Positions 11,614 to 22,440 of a stretch of DNA of 64,000 bases are shown here, piece by piece (the stretch's first letter is position 1; every line of letters starts with the position of its first letter). The position numbers and the translations under genes are program-made. The DNA is taken from assembly GCA_020002185.1 (NCBI GenBank), contig CM034531.1, forward strand, positions 49,657,629 through 49,721,628. The letters are read 5' to 3'. Source of the stretch: Paraescarpia echinospica. Taxonomy: Eukaryota > Annelida > Polychaeta > Sabellida > Siboglinidae. The notes beneath the pieces are model-generated. The model had not been told where the DNA came from and searched no databases. It saw only the letters and a program-made list of their open reading frames with translations.

Positions 11614-12004
11614 CCCCAGAAGGGGCTGTGTGGAGAAGCAACACCTAAGTGCGACTTTTTACACAATCGAGCACAGACAGTGTAGCATAGACGGAAATAG
11701 CAAAAAAAAACTGCACAGGTATTCAAACGCTGAAAACACCTTGATTCATAATTGCATTAAAAACAACAAGCCAACCAAAACGAACACTTTCTTGCAAGCA
11801 ATAAACACAGAAACCTGTTTGTCTTGGGGGCAAACATTTTCAAGCGAACTAGAATTATATAGTATTAGCATATTTATGTTGAAAAGCGATGAGCCCCCTT
11901 GAATGAAGACGATAACTATGATTGCAGGTTTTACGATGTTTGTGTATGACGTAATAGCAAATCCTGCGCTCACAATGCAGACGGAGAAAACTCTCGTATG
12001 CTCG
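11614..12004. other. Intergenic stretch upstream of the coiled-coil gene
   Basis: No gene seen. The sequence separates the LINE 3' end from the candidate promoter of the ten-exon gene. Confidence 0.4.
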
Positions 12005-12012
12005 TATAAAAG
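12005..12012 (+). promoter_or_regulatory. Candidate TATA box (TATAAAAG)
   Basis: A consensus TATAAAAG lies about 215 bp before the predicted start codon of the ten-exon gene. If used, transcription would begin near 12035-12045. Position and match support it; there is no expression evidence. Confidence 0.4.
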
Positions 12013-12137
12013 GTTGAATAAAATGTTAATTGGTAATCGTGTTGTGTTGACAAGAAAAAATAACTGCGTGAAGTAACACCGCTTTCACTGACGGCCCTTT
12101 TAGCGCAGCATTTCTTAGCGGCTTCGCAGACAATGCG

Positions 12138-12145
12138 TGACGTCA
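12138..12145. promoter_or_regulatory. Candidate CRE palindrome (TGACGTCA)
   Basis: A perfect TGACGTCA, the CREB/ATF binding palindrome, lies 76 bp before the predicted ATG. It falls in the presumed 5' UTR or proximal promoter. A second perfect copy is at 19374-19381 in a later intron of the same gene, so the first could still be chance. Confidence 0.35.
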
Positions 12146-12220
12146 TCAGACCTGGAAACTATCCGCTCATGTGCGCGTTTTAAACCACGGGCAGAACGGA
12201 AGAGAACATACAAATCAATC

Positions 12221-15200
12221 ATGGATTTAATTACGTATGTCCTAAATGTCATCGCCAGGGCTTTCATTAACTTTCTCTTTCCGATCGACACGGAAGAACC
12301 GGAGGTGAGCGGACCGTTAGCTAGATGGTCTCCATTTTGTGACCAATGGCACAATGTCCATGCACCTTTTAGGGGCTTTCAAACGCACTCTAACATCCAT
12401 TTATGTCTTACCTGTGCATGTTTTATGATATTTTGCTTCATCTTCGTCCATCATACGCTATATTATACAGTTCCTGATAGGTCGACTCGATGAAATGGGC
12501 ATTTGTTGTTAGTTCCAATTAATATTTTAACAAATTCTGTTAAGACAGAGGTTGGCAAACTGCGGCCCGCGGGCCAATTGCTGCCCGCGATGCTGTTTCA
12601 TGCGGCCCGCGGACTAAAACCGCGATTGTACACAATGCGGCCTGCGTGATGACGGCAGTTGGTACTCCTTCCATGGTTGCAATAACCTACTGCACCATCA
12701 TCCACTACACCATCCACCATGAAAGCCTGTGTGGCAAGTAAGAGAACAAGCCAAACGTAACGAGCATTATCGTGAAGACTGTGAACTACATTCGTTCTCT
12801 AAACCTTAACCACCGGCACTTCCAACACATTCTGGCCGATATAAAGGCAAAGTATTAAGATCATTTCTACTACCCCGAAGTGCGCTGGATGAGTTGAGGG
12901 GCCATGGTGCGCCGCCTGTACGAGATGAAACATTGGATTAGTTTGTTCACGGAACAGAGGGTAGGGCCTACATATTTACCGGAATTCGTTGACCCCACAC
13001 TGATATGCGATTTTGCATTTCTGTCGACACCACGGCGTACCTCAAGCTGCTGAATGTTCAATTTCAGGGATGAGAACTTGTCATCAATGAAAGTTTCTAG
13101 TTCGTCTCCACTTTCGAGATCACAAAGCTACTGTGGGATACACAACTGCAGAACACCAACAATGTACACGTCTCAATACACCAGGAGAAAACCCTGAAAA
13201 GTCCGGACACGTACGTAGTGTTCAGAATGATGAGACGAGAGCTAGCAGACAGTTTTAGCAATCTCAGGACTCGCAGTGGGGAGTTGCCCTGATACTCCAA
13301 CATTTTATATGTAGAAGTCGATGACGGGTTGTTTCATATACAGATGAAGCTCATCGAACTGCAGTGCGACTCTGTGGCGCTCAAAACGACCTCCAATGAG
13401 TTCTGTCGCATGCACTTGCGGAACTGTATCTTGGTTTGACGAAATTCGCCAATCGCATATTGCAATCCGTTTGGCACAACTTACGTGTGTGAGCAACTGT
13501 AATCGAGATGAACTTCGTAAAATGAAAAACGAGGACGCAGCTAACCAGCAGACAGACAATTATACTACATAATGCAAAGGCAAAACAAGTCTGCAGTCAG
13601 ATGTGGGGGCACATGGCGGAGCAATTATAGCACCAGGCGTTACACCAGTAAAGAGACCCCCTATTGATATCTAGAAATGCATCCCCTTGAGGCTCCCCCT
13701 AACAAACCGCACCCCCTTGAGACGTCGAGTGCAAACTTCTCTCCTCTCGAGCGGAATTATTTTACCGCGAACGGGATTGGTGGGTGGTGGTGTGCGTACG
13801 CTACCCTCGTAGCCCTTATATACACACTTAAATGTGTGGCCGGCTGACCAGTCCAAATCACTTATATGGCCTTTCATTTTAACAAGTTTCCGGCCTCTGT
13901 GTTAAGAGATTCCAGAACTTTGGCTAGCGTACGGGCATTTACCATTTGGGCTGTAAACGTTTCCATGAATGGCTCGTTATGATTGATCCGGATTCTCGGA
14001 ATAAGTGAATGTTGGTAGTTAAACTTTGTCACACAACTGTGTCACACAGGGTCCATTTTGTCACACAACGGAGTTGCGTCAGCACATTCTCTGGTTCCGG
14101 TAATCAGGCTCAACATTAAAGAGCCATCTAAGGAAATGTTTAGTCTTAATTATTTGATCAGTCGCAACTGGCCTACACCCAAAAAGGTTCAAACCGACTG
14201 CGTGTGCAAATATAAAAAATAATATCCTTGTTTAAGAAAATAAGTCGGCCAAAGTTTAAATGCACGTTTCTGAAGGTTTCCAATACCATGTTTAGACGTA
14301 GTTGACAGTAACAGGTGGTTGAGGAGGACAGTATTGTTGTATTGTTCTAACCAGCGCTAGATGCCACATTTGGATTTTGTCGTTTGCAGCCGTTGTGCGA
14401 GAATACGACCTTCTTCGAGGAGCTTGTGTTGGTCACATTGCACATATGCGTGATATCAACTATATGTCTGGTTATATTCATCGCGATCACTTATCTACGG
14501 TGGAACAACACGTGGCCAAAGTCCCTGTGTGAGTTTGTCTACTGTCCGTTTATAAATGTCTGTCTTGTCCTGTATGCATTGCTAATGCACTGTTCACGTA
14601 GCGGCGTTATTGTTTGCTATTCAAATTGTCGTTCGGTCATCCTGTAATTAATCGTCATCACGTGATGCCATGTCTAGTCCTAGCTCCGTTTGTTTTTTAT
14701 TACTTCATCACACTTCGTGTTTCCCAAATACCCACCCATGCCAAGGGCGGATCCAGAGATCTATTCTGGGGACAAAACCTCTAATTGCACACCACCCCCC
14801 AACCCCGAGGCTCGCAAAATATCTCCACTAGCGGCCGAACCAAATTCATATTGGGTGGGCTAGGCCATATCATGCCATTGCCATCGTCATTATTTCCTTG
14901 TTCGTGTATATCTAGTCATGAATGCCCTCTTATATTACTTCCATTCACTATCTAATTATTTCCGCTACAACTTCTCAATCTGCCGTCCACCGTCCCAGCC
15001 GACTGTCGAACAATAGCGGGACTGAGCCACTCCGTTGCCGTGCAGACGAAAACTCTCATACCTCTGTCGCACGCCGTGTCGATTGACCAGAAGGTGAAGA
15101 CATTGGACGAAGAGAACCAACGGCTGCGGAAGGTGTGTATACACTACTTGTGCGTGACCAGTGAGTGTGTGTGTATGTGTGTGTTTGTGTACGTGTGCGT

Positions 15201-18200
15201 GTTGGTGTGTGCGCGCGCATGCTGTGTGTGGGGTTACGCGCATGCATGCATTCATACGTGCGTGCGTTGTGTGTTGTGAATAATTTATAACCGAACAAAG
15301 AATCAGTATATGATTGTTCGTAGGCAATTCATAAATAAAATAGGCCTATATATAACTAGAGTATAATTCTTACTGCAGGTCATCCGCCACACGATCAACA
15401 ATGTGAAGAAGAACATAAGCTTTGGGGACAATCAAGAGGCCGCTGCAATCCAAGAACTACTGGTAGGTGGCGCCACAAGGAATTGTAAGATGGGCGACAC
15501 GATATACTATTAGGTAGCGCATCGAGATACTGCTAGGGGGCGCCACCAGTTACTGAAATAAACGTTGCCTGATCCGTGCATGTTAAATATAATAAACACG
15601 CCTTAGTCGTGGGCAAATAGCGTGCCTACTGTGTTAGCGTATTGATAGTCGTGGTACCAAGCAAGGGCTTTGTACAGTTGACAAGATTCTATATATTCTA
15701 ATGACACAATAATTTACCCGAATACAAAAAAGACAAATACTTTTGTCAGATCGGTCCATACCCGTCTGAGCTCGTTATCATATTATATATATATATATAT
15801 TTACAGGTGTATTTACATATATATAACTATGTTTTGGTTTAATTCATAACGCATCTACTTTGTTTTGTCAGGGTGACTCGTTATTTCCTGGCAACGACAG
15901 CAAGGAACAGCCAGACAAACATCAAGTCACTTGCCAGGGAGAAATGAACATTACGGTAGGTCTGCCCACGTGGTGGTTGTAAAGTAGGTGAGGAAACACC
16001 GACATTCTTCCAAAATATAAATTAAATTAAGCATAAACAAATAACCATGCACGTAGAATGGCATAGAGCTTCGGGATACCCTCTTTAGAGCTCTGAATAA
16101 GTATAAGTCATTATTGTAAATGAAGTGCCGATTATTCGTTCTACAATCTACACTATCCCCGTGAATCCACGATGGTGACCATCGATGTTGAATGAGTCCG
16201 CTCAAACAAACATGAAAACTTTAGGAATTCTTGTTGTTGTATCAACCAATGAAATAATTTGCTAGTGTTTTACTCATCACTTCCTTTACAGAAACTTTTG
16301 GTCGTGCGCCAATCTTGTATGACTGATCTAATAACGAATGTTTGGCAAATGTATTTTGCCCCGATTTATTAAACCGTAAATGTTCAAATTATCTGTCGCA
16401 CAATACCGTTCTCACTAGTAGTAACACTTTGAACAAAACATCCGTATCAGCAAAACGTACTTAGATCAGAAAATTAACGCAGTTTGTTTGATGGACATGT
16501 TAAATCCATATAGAGCACTGAATAAGATTTAAAGTGGCTAGAGTAGATGTCTGTGCCACACCTGTTGACACTCACGGGACCAACAGTACATTTTGCTGTG
16601 ATCACCCTTTGGATAGTCAGGAAAAATTTTAAATATGCCAAATGTGTGTATTCTAGATATATAGGCCGACCCAGTCACAGTCGTTTTCAACATTGTTACG
16701 TCAATCAAAGCATACTGTAATGGTGGTTGCAACTGTTTTGTATTTCAGGATAGAAAGGCCGCAAAACGAACCAAAGGTGGGTATCACTTTGATTATCCAT
16801 ACCAAATGGACGTTTGGCGCAGTTCAACTTGTCAGTCGGCTTCGAAACTCGGGTCTCGGCTCGGCCGTGACAGCCCGACTGATTAGACTGTTAAGTTTCT
16901 GCTCATAGTGTGTCAATCATGTTCCTTGTTCTTCACATAGCACGATAACTGTGAACAATTTTATCATTAGTATTCATTTGGCACGGCTCACGCATTAATT
17001 AGTATGCGGATTTGATATTGTTTGTAAACGTCTATCCACGTCTAACCGGAAATGTTTGATGCATAACGGCGCAATAATCACCTCAGTATGACATATAGTG
17101 GCAGAAGTAGGAAGTTCGTCGAGAGAACACAGCTAAATGTCTGTGGTGTAACGAACGGTCAATCGGTTCCGCCATTGTTGATTACGGCTTGTTAAACATA
17201 GCAAACGTGCACTTAACAAACGTAAACTAGTTCCATACAAAAGGAACATAATCGTGTTTCTGGTCAGACGTTCAACACACAAAATACAGGTATTTAAAGG
17301 TGTATGCATTTGAAATTTAGGGATTTCTTGATAAACACTTGGCCTTTATCAAATGAAATAAAAAATATACAAAATCCGCAAATAAAAATGTAGGTTGTTG
17401 TAGTTTAATTATATCAGTGTTGACGCATGCGCGGAGGGTGATCAAGTACGAATGACGATGACGGAGTTTTTTTCTGTTGTAATAATGTTTGTTGGTAATT
17501 GTGAAAAAGACTCATGAAAGACAGAATAGAGCCACGCCAACCCATACCAATTATACGTATGTTGTGCCAGTTCTAAAGGCCGATTTGAGCGATTGTTTGT
17601 CAAATTCGTCGGCCACAATTGTGATGCAGACCACTTCGTAATTCTTAGACACTTCGCGTAATTCATCAGCATTTAAATTGCTACATCCACAAAGTACGTA
17701 GTATGGCATCATGGCAGTTTATTCTTCTTGTACAATTGTAATTCGGCTTCTGATTTGAAGGGAATGTGAACAACCAATATCTAGAAACAGGCGTAGACCA
17801 ATCTTGAGTTGAAGACGTGCATGTACACACGTAACACGTTGTTCCACAGACCAGCTGCCGAAGAGGCGCGAGCACCTGAAACAAACGAGCCAGACACTGG
17901 AAAAGTTGCAAGTGGAGACGGACATCGAGGAAGAAATGGTAGTCGTTCTTTATTAACTGTTATATGTCTTCCTCCTTGCAGCTCCTTTAAAAAGAAGTAA
18001 CACCATCCCGTCTGTTATTTCTTACCACGTTTCCATGTCGGCTGCTTTCTCTCACCCTCCGTACTGAACATATATTTTGCAACAATTACAATTTATTTTA
18101 TTCAGAACTAACAAACTAAAACTAAGTGGACTGTAAAATAATGTGTTTGCATATTGCGAAATTAAACAACGAAGCACATTTGTGATGCGCTGTGTTCCTA

Positions 18201-21112
18201 TAGAAAGAAAACATTACACCTATTACAACTACTAAAATTGAAATTAATACAATTGTAGGATCAAATAATCGACCAAAGCGTCATGCATATTGTGAATGCC
18301 GGCAATGTGAAATAGGGCTGTGTCTATTACCTCTACAACATGGTATTTCAAACACTGTAACATACTTTTGGCACAATCATCTACTTATAATCGAGCTTGC
18401 GTACGTATGCGGGTAGGTTAACGTTTTTTTTCTTAGACGGCGTGAACCACGAGCGCCAAAACTTTCAGGGATTAAACTACGATCCATAGAATAGGAAGTA
18501 AGACCTATATATTTTCCAAATACCCTATATATATATATATCAAGATTCTAACCTTTTATGTGGTAAATCAGTTGTTCAGAATGTAAAACGTAATATGAGC
18601 GTAATACGTAAAACGTAACATAACAATCGCAGGAACCACGCGTGCGCGGCAAATACTTCGGGGAAACGGCCCCTGCGTCATGGACGTAGCAACTGCGCAG
18701 TCGACGCAGACAAAATAATGCTTATGCCTACCCGCATGCCAATAATATAGCAATATGAATATTATTTGACAATTCATCACGACTGGGGCCTATCGATGGA
18801 CGTGAACTTCACATTCTCTCCGACCTTCGTCATTTTGAACAAACAACGAGCGCGTTATGGTGTTTATATAACGATGTTGTGTGTTTTCTAACATTTTGTA
18901 ACTATTATTAATACGTCATCTACCAAGGCATCCGTCAGGTGACGGGCATTTTGCTAGTAGTAATAACAATCACAACATGTATTCCAAGTATGCCCATTTC
19001 AACGACAGACGTGTATACACATTGGTATGGAAGTATAAATGCTTTCGTAGCGGGTTGTGCCAAAACCATTATAACCAATGTTTCAAAAAATTGGTGGCCA
19101 TTGTAGATGTTGATATAATAAATATAACTGCAAGTGAACAACATACGATACAGTATGAGAAGTTAATAACATCGCACAATTGCAAGATCACTCGTTAAAA
19201 AATAAAATAATCTGCTGTTGTATTATTAAGTTTTGTACTTGTTTGATCTTCCGCGATTTTTGTGGGTTTTTCAGTATACGGATTTGAACAACAGAGTGCA
19301 AGAAATGTGGGTAAGTCACTTTATAGAAACACCAGGATGACGCCATTCACGTCATTGAACTCTATGTACGTGATGACGTCATTCACGTCACCGATCTTTT
19401 CAATGAAGACACATAGTCGTCACAGCCCCTGCTCGATTTGTTAAATGAATGCGCGGAACTGTATTGATGTAGTTATTCACATAAATTAAAAATTATACAC
19501 TTTTCACCAAGTATACCGGATGTTATTAAATATTAGTGCCTTTTAATAAATATATAGTTCTGTCAAACACATTAAAGTTATTTTACTTTTAATTGTATTA
19601 ACTGGACATACAGTATACAATAGTACTGAAACAGAAGTAGGCCCTATGGTAGTATAATAGATGGTCAATCGCGTAAAGGCATGAACAGTCGTTTGTGTCG
19701 CATTCGACATTTCTGCCATCACAGTTTGTCGGTTCTACACGTGTCGCGTAAACAATAAATTAACCTGTAGACAGTTTCGTGACTATTGTATTTAACAACG
19801 CTTTGTAGATACGCTTCAAGGAGACGGAACAAAAGCTGGTCAAGTTAGGAAGCACGGCAGCCGAGCAGATAGAACGGTGAATACAACTGCAATAGTTCCC
19901 CGTTCAGCTGCCCATCCAACACCCCCTCTCGCCAACGGCCCCTCTCCACAACGGCCCCGATCTCCAATATCCCCTCTCTCCAACAACCCCTATATCCAAC
20001 GACTCCTCTCTCCAACGGCCACTTTCTCAAACGATCCCTCTCTCCAACGACTCCTCTCTCCAACTGCCACTTTCTCAAACGATCCCTCTCTCCAACGGCC
20101 ACTCTCTCTCTCATACATCCACTCTCTCCAACGACCCCTCTCTCTAACGGCCCCTCTACCCAAAGCCTTCTCTCCAGCGGCCCCTCTATCCAACGACCCC
20201 CTCTCTACAAAGGCCCCTCTTACTCTTCCTTGGTTACAAAAATAGAATGCACTTTGACGTGGTAACATGTTGTTTAGTGTGCCGCGAGGATCGCGCCACT
20301 CAAAATTGTACCGTGAATGTGCTTGACTATAGAATAGGTTGATGCGCACTGGATCAAACTATTAATCTCGCACAAGAATGAATACATTGTTGTTACTCTT
20401 TTCCTGATCCTGTGCTGTACAGGGTGAGGGTCGGGTACAATATTGCCGAACCATTCGCTGTGTTTTTTCTTTCCATCTTTCCACTATCTTTCATCCCCGC
20501 CCCGATATTTGTGTTGTTCCGCCTCTGTTCTGCTATTTTTCCTGCATCCATCCTTGCCATCTGGCCTGCCCATCTCATCTGGTTTCTCAATAATCCTCCT
20601 GTTATGTTGTATTGCATTTAAACCTCTTCTCTCCGGTCGTTCATCCTTCTTCTGTCTACCCTTTTTGTTATTGTTATTCTTCTAACCCTATTGTAAATAA
20701 TGCATAATATGGATTTACGATATGATAGTTGGTTGATAGTATACGTGACATATTTAATTTGATTGATGCAAGGGTTAGGTTTATATGTCGAAGATTGGCT
20801 GAAACAATGGCATCCTAATACTGCGGTGTTGATTGTAGGTTGGAATTCCTTGAGAACGGCGCAGGTGAGTACAGTTACGAGGAAACGGAAACGGAATCAG
20901 AACAGGAAGTTACGTCAATAGAACGAGAGGCGGGAACAGCACGCGAGGGTTGCAAAGAGGAAGTCATGTTGGTTGACGACAATAATTATAAATTAGAGCA
21001 AACTGTTGTTTCGCAGAGAGAACCAACACGTTTGCCTGAATCAAAATGTGCAGGTTCACCATTTCCATCGTTTCCGCACTATGACTGTATGTCGCCGTCG
21101 ACGTTTTCCTGA
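12221..21112 (+). CDS. Single-pass membrane coiled-coil protein, ten exons, family unknown
   Basis: I assembled this gene from ten exons with GT/AG borders and matching phases: 12221-12304, 14390-14528, 14999-15132, 15379-15462, 15872-15955, 16749-16776, 17850-17938, 19275-19310, 19809-19876 and 20839-21112. They give 1,020 nt, or 339 residues plus stop. The start ATG has A at -3 and G at +4. Residues 3-20 are hydrophobic or amphipathic. A clear membrane segment lies at about 40-62 (LVLVTLHICVISTICLVIFI), with a possible N-glycosylation site NTT at 33-35. After it come a short coiled coil near 106-119 (VKTLDEENQRLRK), a longer one at about 187-255, and a Glu/Thr/Ser-rich acidic tail. Three exons are exactly 84 nt (28 codons, four heptads). 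I recognise no family. The layout recalls ER or Golgi coiled-coil membrane proteins, but that is only an analogy. The last exon also has an internal GTGAGT at 20862 that could be an alternative donor. Confidence 0.68.
12546..13560 (+). mobile_element. Decayed hAT transposon (GTF2IRD2/ZBED5-like) in intron 1
   Basis: It starts with a hAT-style end, CAGAGGTTGGCAAACTGCGG followed by CCCGCGGGCC. Translated pieces in changing frames match the transposase type domesticated as GTF2IRD2 and ZBED5: TVNYIRSLNLNHRHFQHIL and YYPEVRWMS near 12780-12890, a LPEFVDPTLICDFAFL stretch near 12975-13020, MKLIELQCDS near 13345, and FGTTYVCEQL near 13470. Many stops and frameshifts make it inactive. I did not find a matching right-hand end. 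It lies in the same orientation as the host gene, between exons 1 and 2. Confidence 0.7.
14740..14870. repeat. Dispersed repeat fragment
   Basis: The piece TTCATATTGGGTGGGCT (near 14845-14861) with GCGGCCGAAC before it is nearly repeated at 45228-45260 (GGCGCCGGAAC, then a similar run). Preceded by a GGGCGGATCCAGAGA string of the kind found at the ends of animal DNA elements. It is in an intron of the ten-exon gene. No full element is delimited. Confidence 0.35.
15165..15280. repeat. GT/GC-rich simple repeat just after exon 3
   Basis: Degenerate (GTGT/GCGT)n starts about 30 bp after the predicted exon 3 donor (15133). Open frames that read through it as Cys-Val or Thr-His repeats are artefacts. 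Confidence 0.85.
19915..20225. repeat. Polypyrimidine minisatellite, CCCCTCTCTCCAACG-type
   Basis: About 310 bp of degenerate units of roughly 15-16 bp (for example CGGCCCCTCTCTCCAA) with some doubled 30-bp steps. The plus strand is almost free of purine runs. It begins about 40 bp after the exon 9 donor, inside intron 9 of the ten-exon gene. It translates openly in more than one frame, which is a by-product of its composition. Confidence 0.85.
20420..20620 (-). pseudogene. LINE C-terminal relic
   Basis: The minus strand reads LLRNQMRWAGQMARMDAGKI followed by a Lys/Arg/Asn-rich tail. RWAGHxxRMD is the conserved motif near the end of many LINE polyproteins. Only this fragment is present, in intron 9 of the ten-exon gene, antisense to it. 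Confidence 0.5.
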
Positions 21113-21383
21113 TCCAGACCTATGACTCGTTTCGCTGGTGCCACATCAGTTGACACCGAGTGATGACCGCGATGCATCCGTGCCTCAACGGCAGAACCGG
21201 CGTTTACGTCACTGGGGCAGTTTGTCGTAGCCGCATAGGAGGGTGAATCGATGTGTGCGTGTGTCCGCGTTTGGACCGTGGTCAGACGGTCGTAGTCACG
21301 TGGCGTGTATAGTAAGATAGAATGGACAACTTGCGTCAGTTGTTCCGTACTTATGAATAACACTGTATTGCAAAAGATTTGAT

Positions 21384-21389
21384 AATAAA
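21384..21389 (+). terminator. Candidate polyadenylation signal (AATAAA)
   Basis: A canonical AATAAA lies 272 bp after the stop codon of the ten-exon gene. It is the first one downstream that I noted, so it is a plausible end of the transcript. Confidence 0.4.
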
Positions 21390-21419
21390 TATAGTGCGAA
21401 ATAGACGTGTAAGGTACTT

Positions 21420-21820
21420 GTAACATCACACTATCTATATCACCGTCGTCGTTGTCGCATTTTACGTCGACCTTGTCATCTATAATTATTGATGGTTTTC
21501 GATAGTCGTACATGGTCGTCGTCATCAATCGTTGGTCATCGATCATCACCGTCTTCAATTGGCGTCGTGTTCAAACGTCGTTGTCGTCCATCGTCGTCCA
21601 TCGTCGATCATTGTTGTCTATCGTCGCCGTCGTCCATTGTCGTCCATCGTCGTCTATCGTCGTCGTCCATTGTCGTCCATTGTCATCCATCGTCACCCAT
21701 TGCCGTTCACCGTCGTCCATCGTCGACCGTTGTCGTATATCATCGTTGTTGTCGTCCATTGTCGTCCTTCGTCATCCATTGTCGTCCATCGTCGTCCATC
21801 GTTTTCCAATGTTGTCCGAC
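21420..21820. repeat. GTCGTCCATC-type minisatellite
   Basis: A degenerate 9-10 bp repeat of the form GTCGTCCATC, mixed with GTTGTCCATT and GTCATCCATT. It is open in several frames on both strands because the unit contains few stop triplets. Not a gene. Confidence 0.85.
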
Positions 21821-21829
21821 GTGTGCTTG

Positions 21830-22440
21830 CTCTCACAGAGGAAATCAAACTTTTCCTCCGTGTCCAGAACAAAGTGGATATTCTTGATTCATTGATTTTG
21901 TTGAAAAAATCAAAGCTTTCGTGCGTAAGCTGGATAATTGGAGGCGCAAGTTTGGCTTAGACAACTTCGCAATGTTGGAAACGGTATCAGAAGTTACCAA
22001 AGACTGTGATGACACAACGCATAGTTTGATAATTGAGCACCTGAAAGCACTGGAGGTGGTATTCACAAGATACACCCCGGAGATATCTAGTCAAACAACT
22101 CGGTTGATGAGGAATCCATTCGCTGTGCCAGTGACATGTGTACCAGATGACAACGATGCTGCACAAACAGAGCTTCTTGGTGTCCAGGAAGATTCAGGTG
22201 CCAAGATGAAGTTCGAATCTGAAATTACCACAGTGTTCTGCTCATCCATGGAAGTTACCTACCATAACTTGTGTGACTTTTCCCTGCGTCTCCTGCTACC
22301 ATTCGCTTCAAACTACCGCTGTGGGGCTGCGTTCTCTGATACACATTAAGACAGTGCCGCAACAAGTTAAAGGTGGAGCATGATCGTCGGTGTGAACTCG
22401 CTATAACGATACACAGAAACAATAAGCTTGTTGATGCTTT
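21830..22440 (+). pseudogene. hAT transposase C-terminal relic (ZBED5/SCAND3 type)
   Basis: The plus strand reads EEIKLFLRVQNKVDILDSLI, then after a frame change KAFVRKLDNWRRKFGLDNFA and, further on, RNPFAVPVTCVPDDNDAAQT and ELLGVQEDSGAKMKF. The last part, LLLPFASNYRCGAAFSDTH, corresponds to the hAT dimerisation region where typical copies have FGSTYVCEQLFS. The longest frame, 21921-22349, covers most of it. It belongs to the same broad hAT type as the relic at 12546-13560 but is a separate copy. The last codons run into AAGCTTGTTGATGCTTTGTA, text that recurs in the tandem repeat at 24455-24805. Confidence 0.65.

Noticed and set aside
21489..21960. Frames rich in Ser/Val/His/Arg over the GTCGTCCATC repeat
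   Set aside because: Repeat-driven, degenerate and open in three frames at once.
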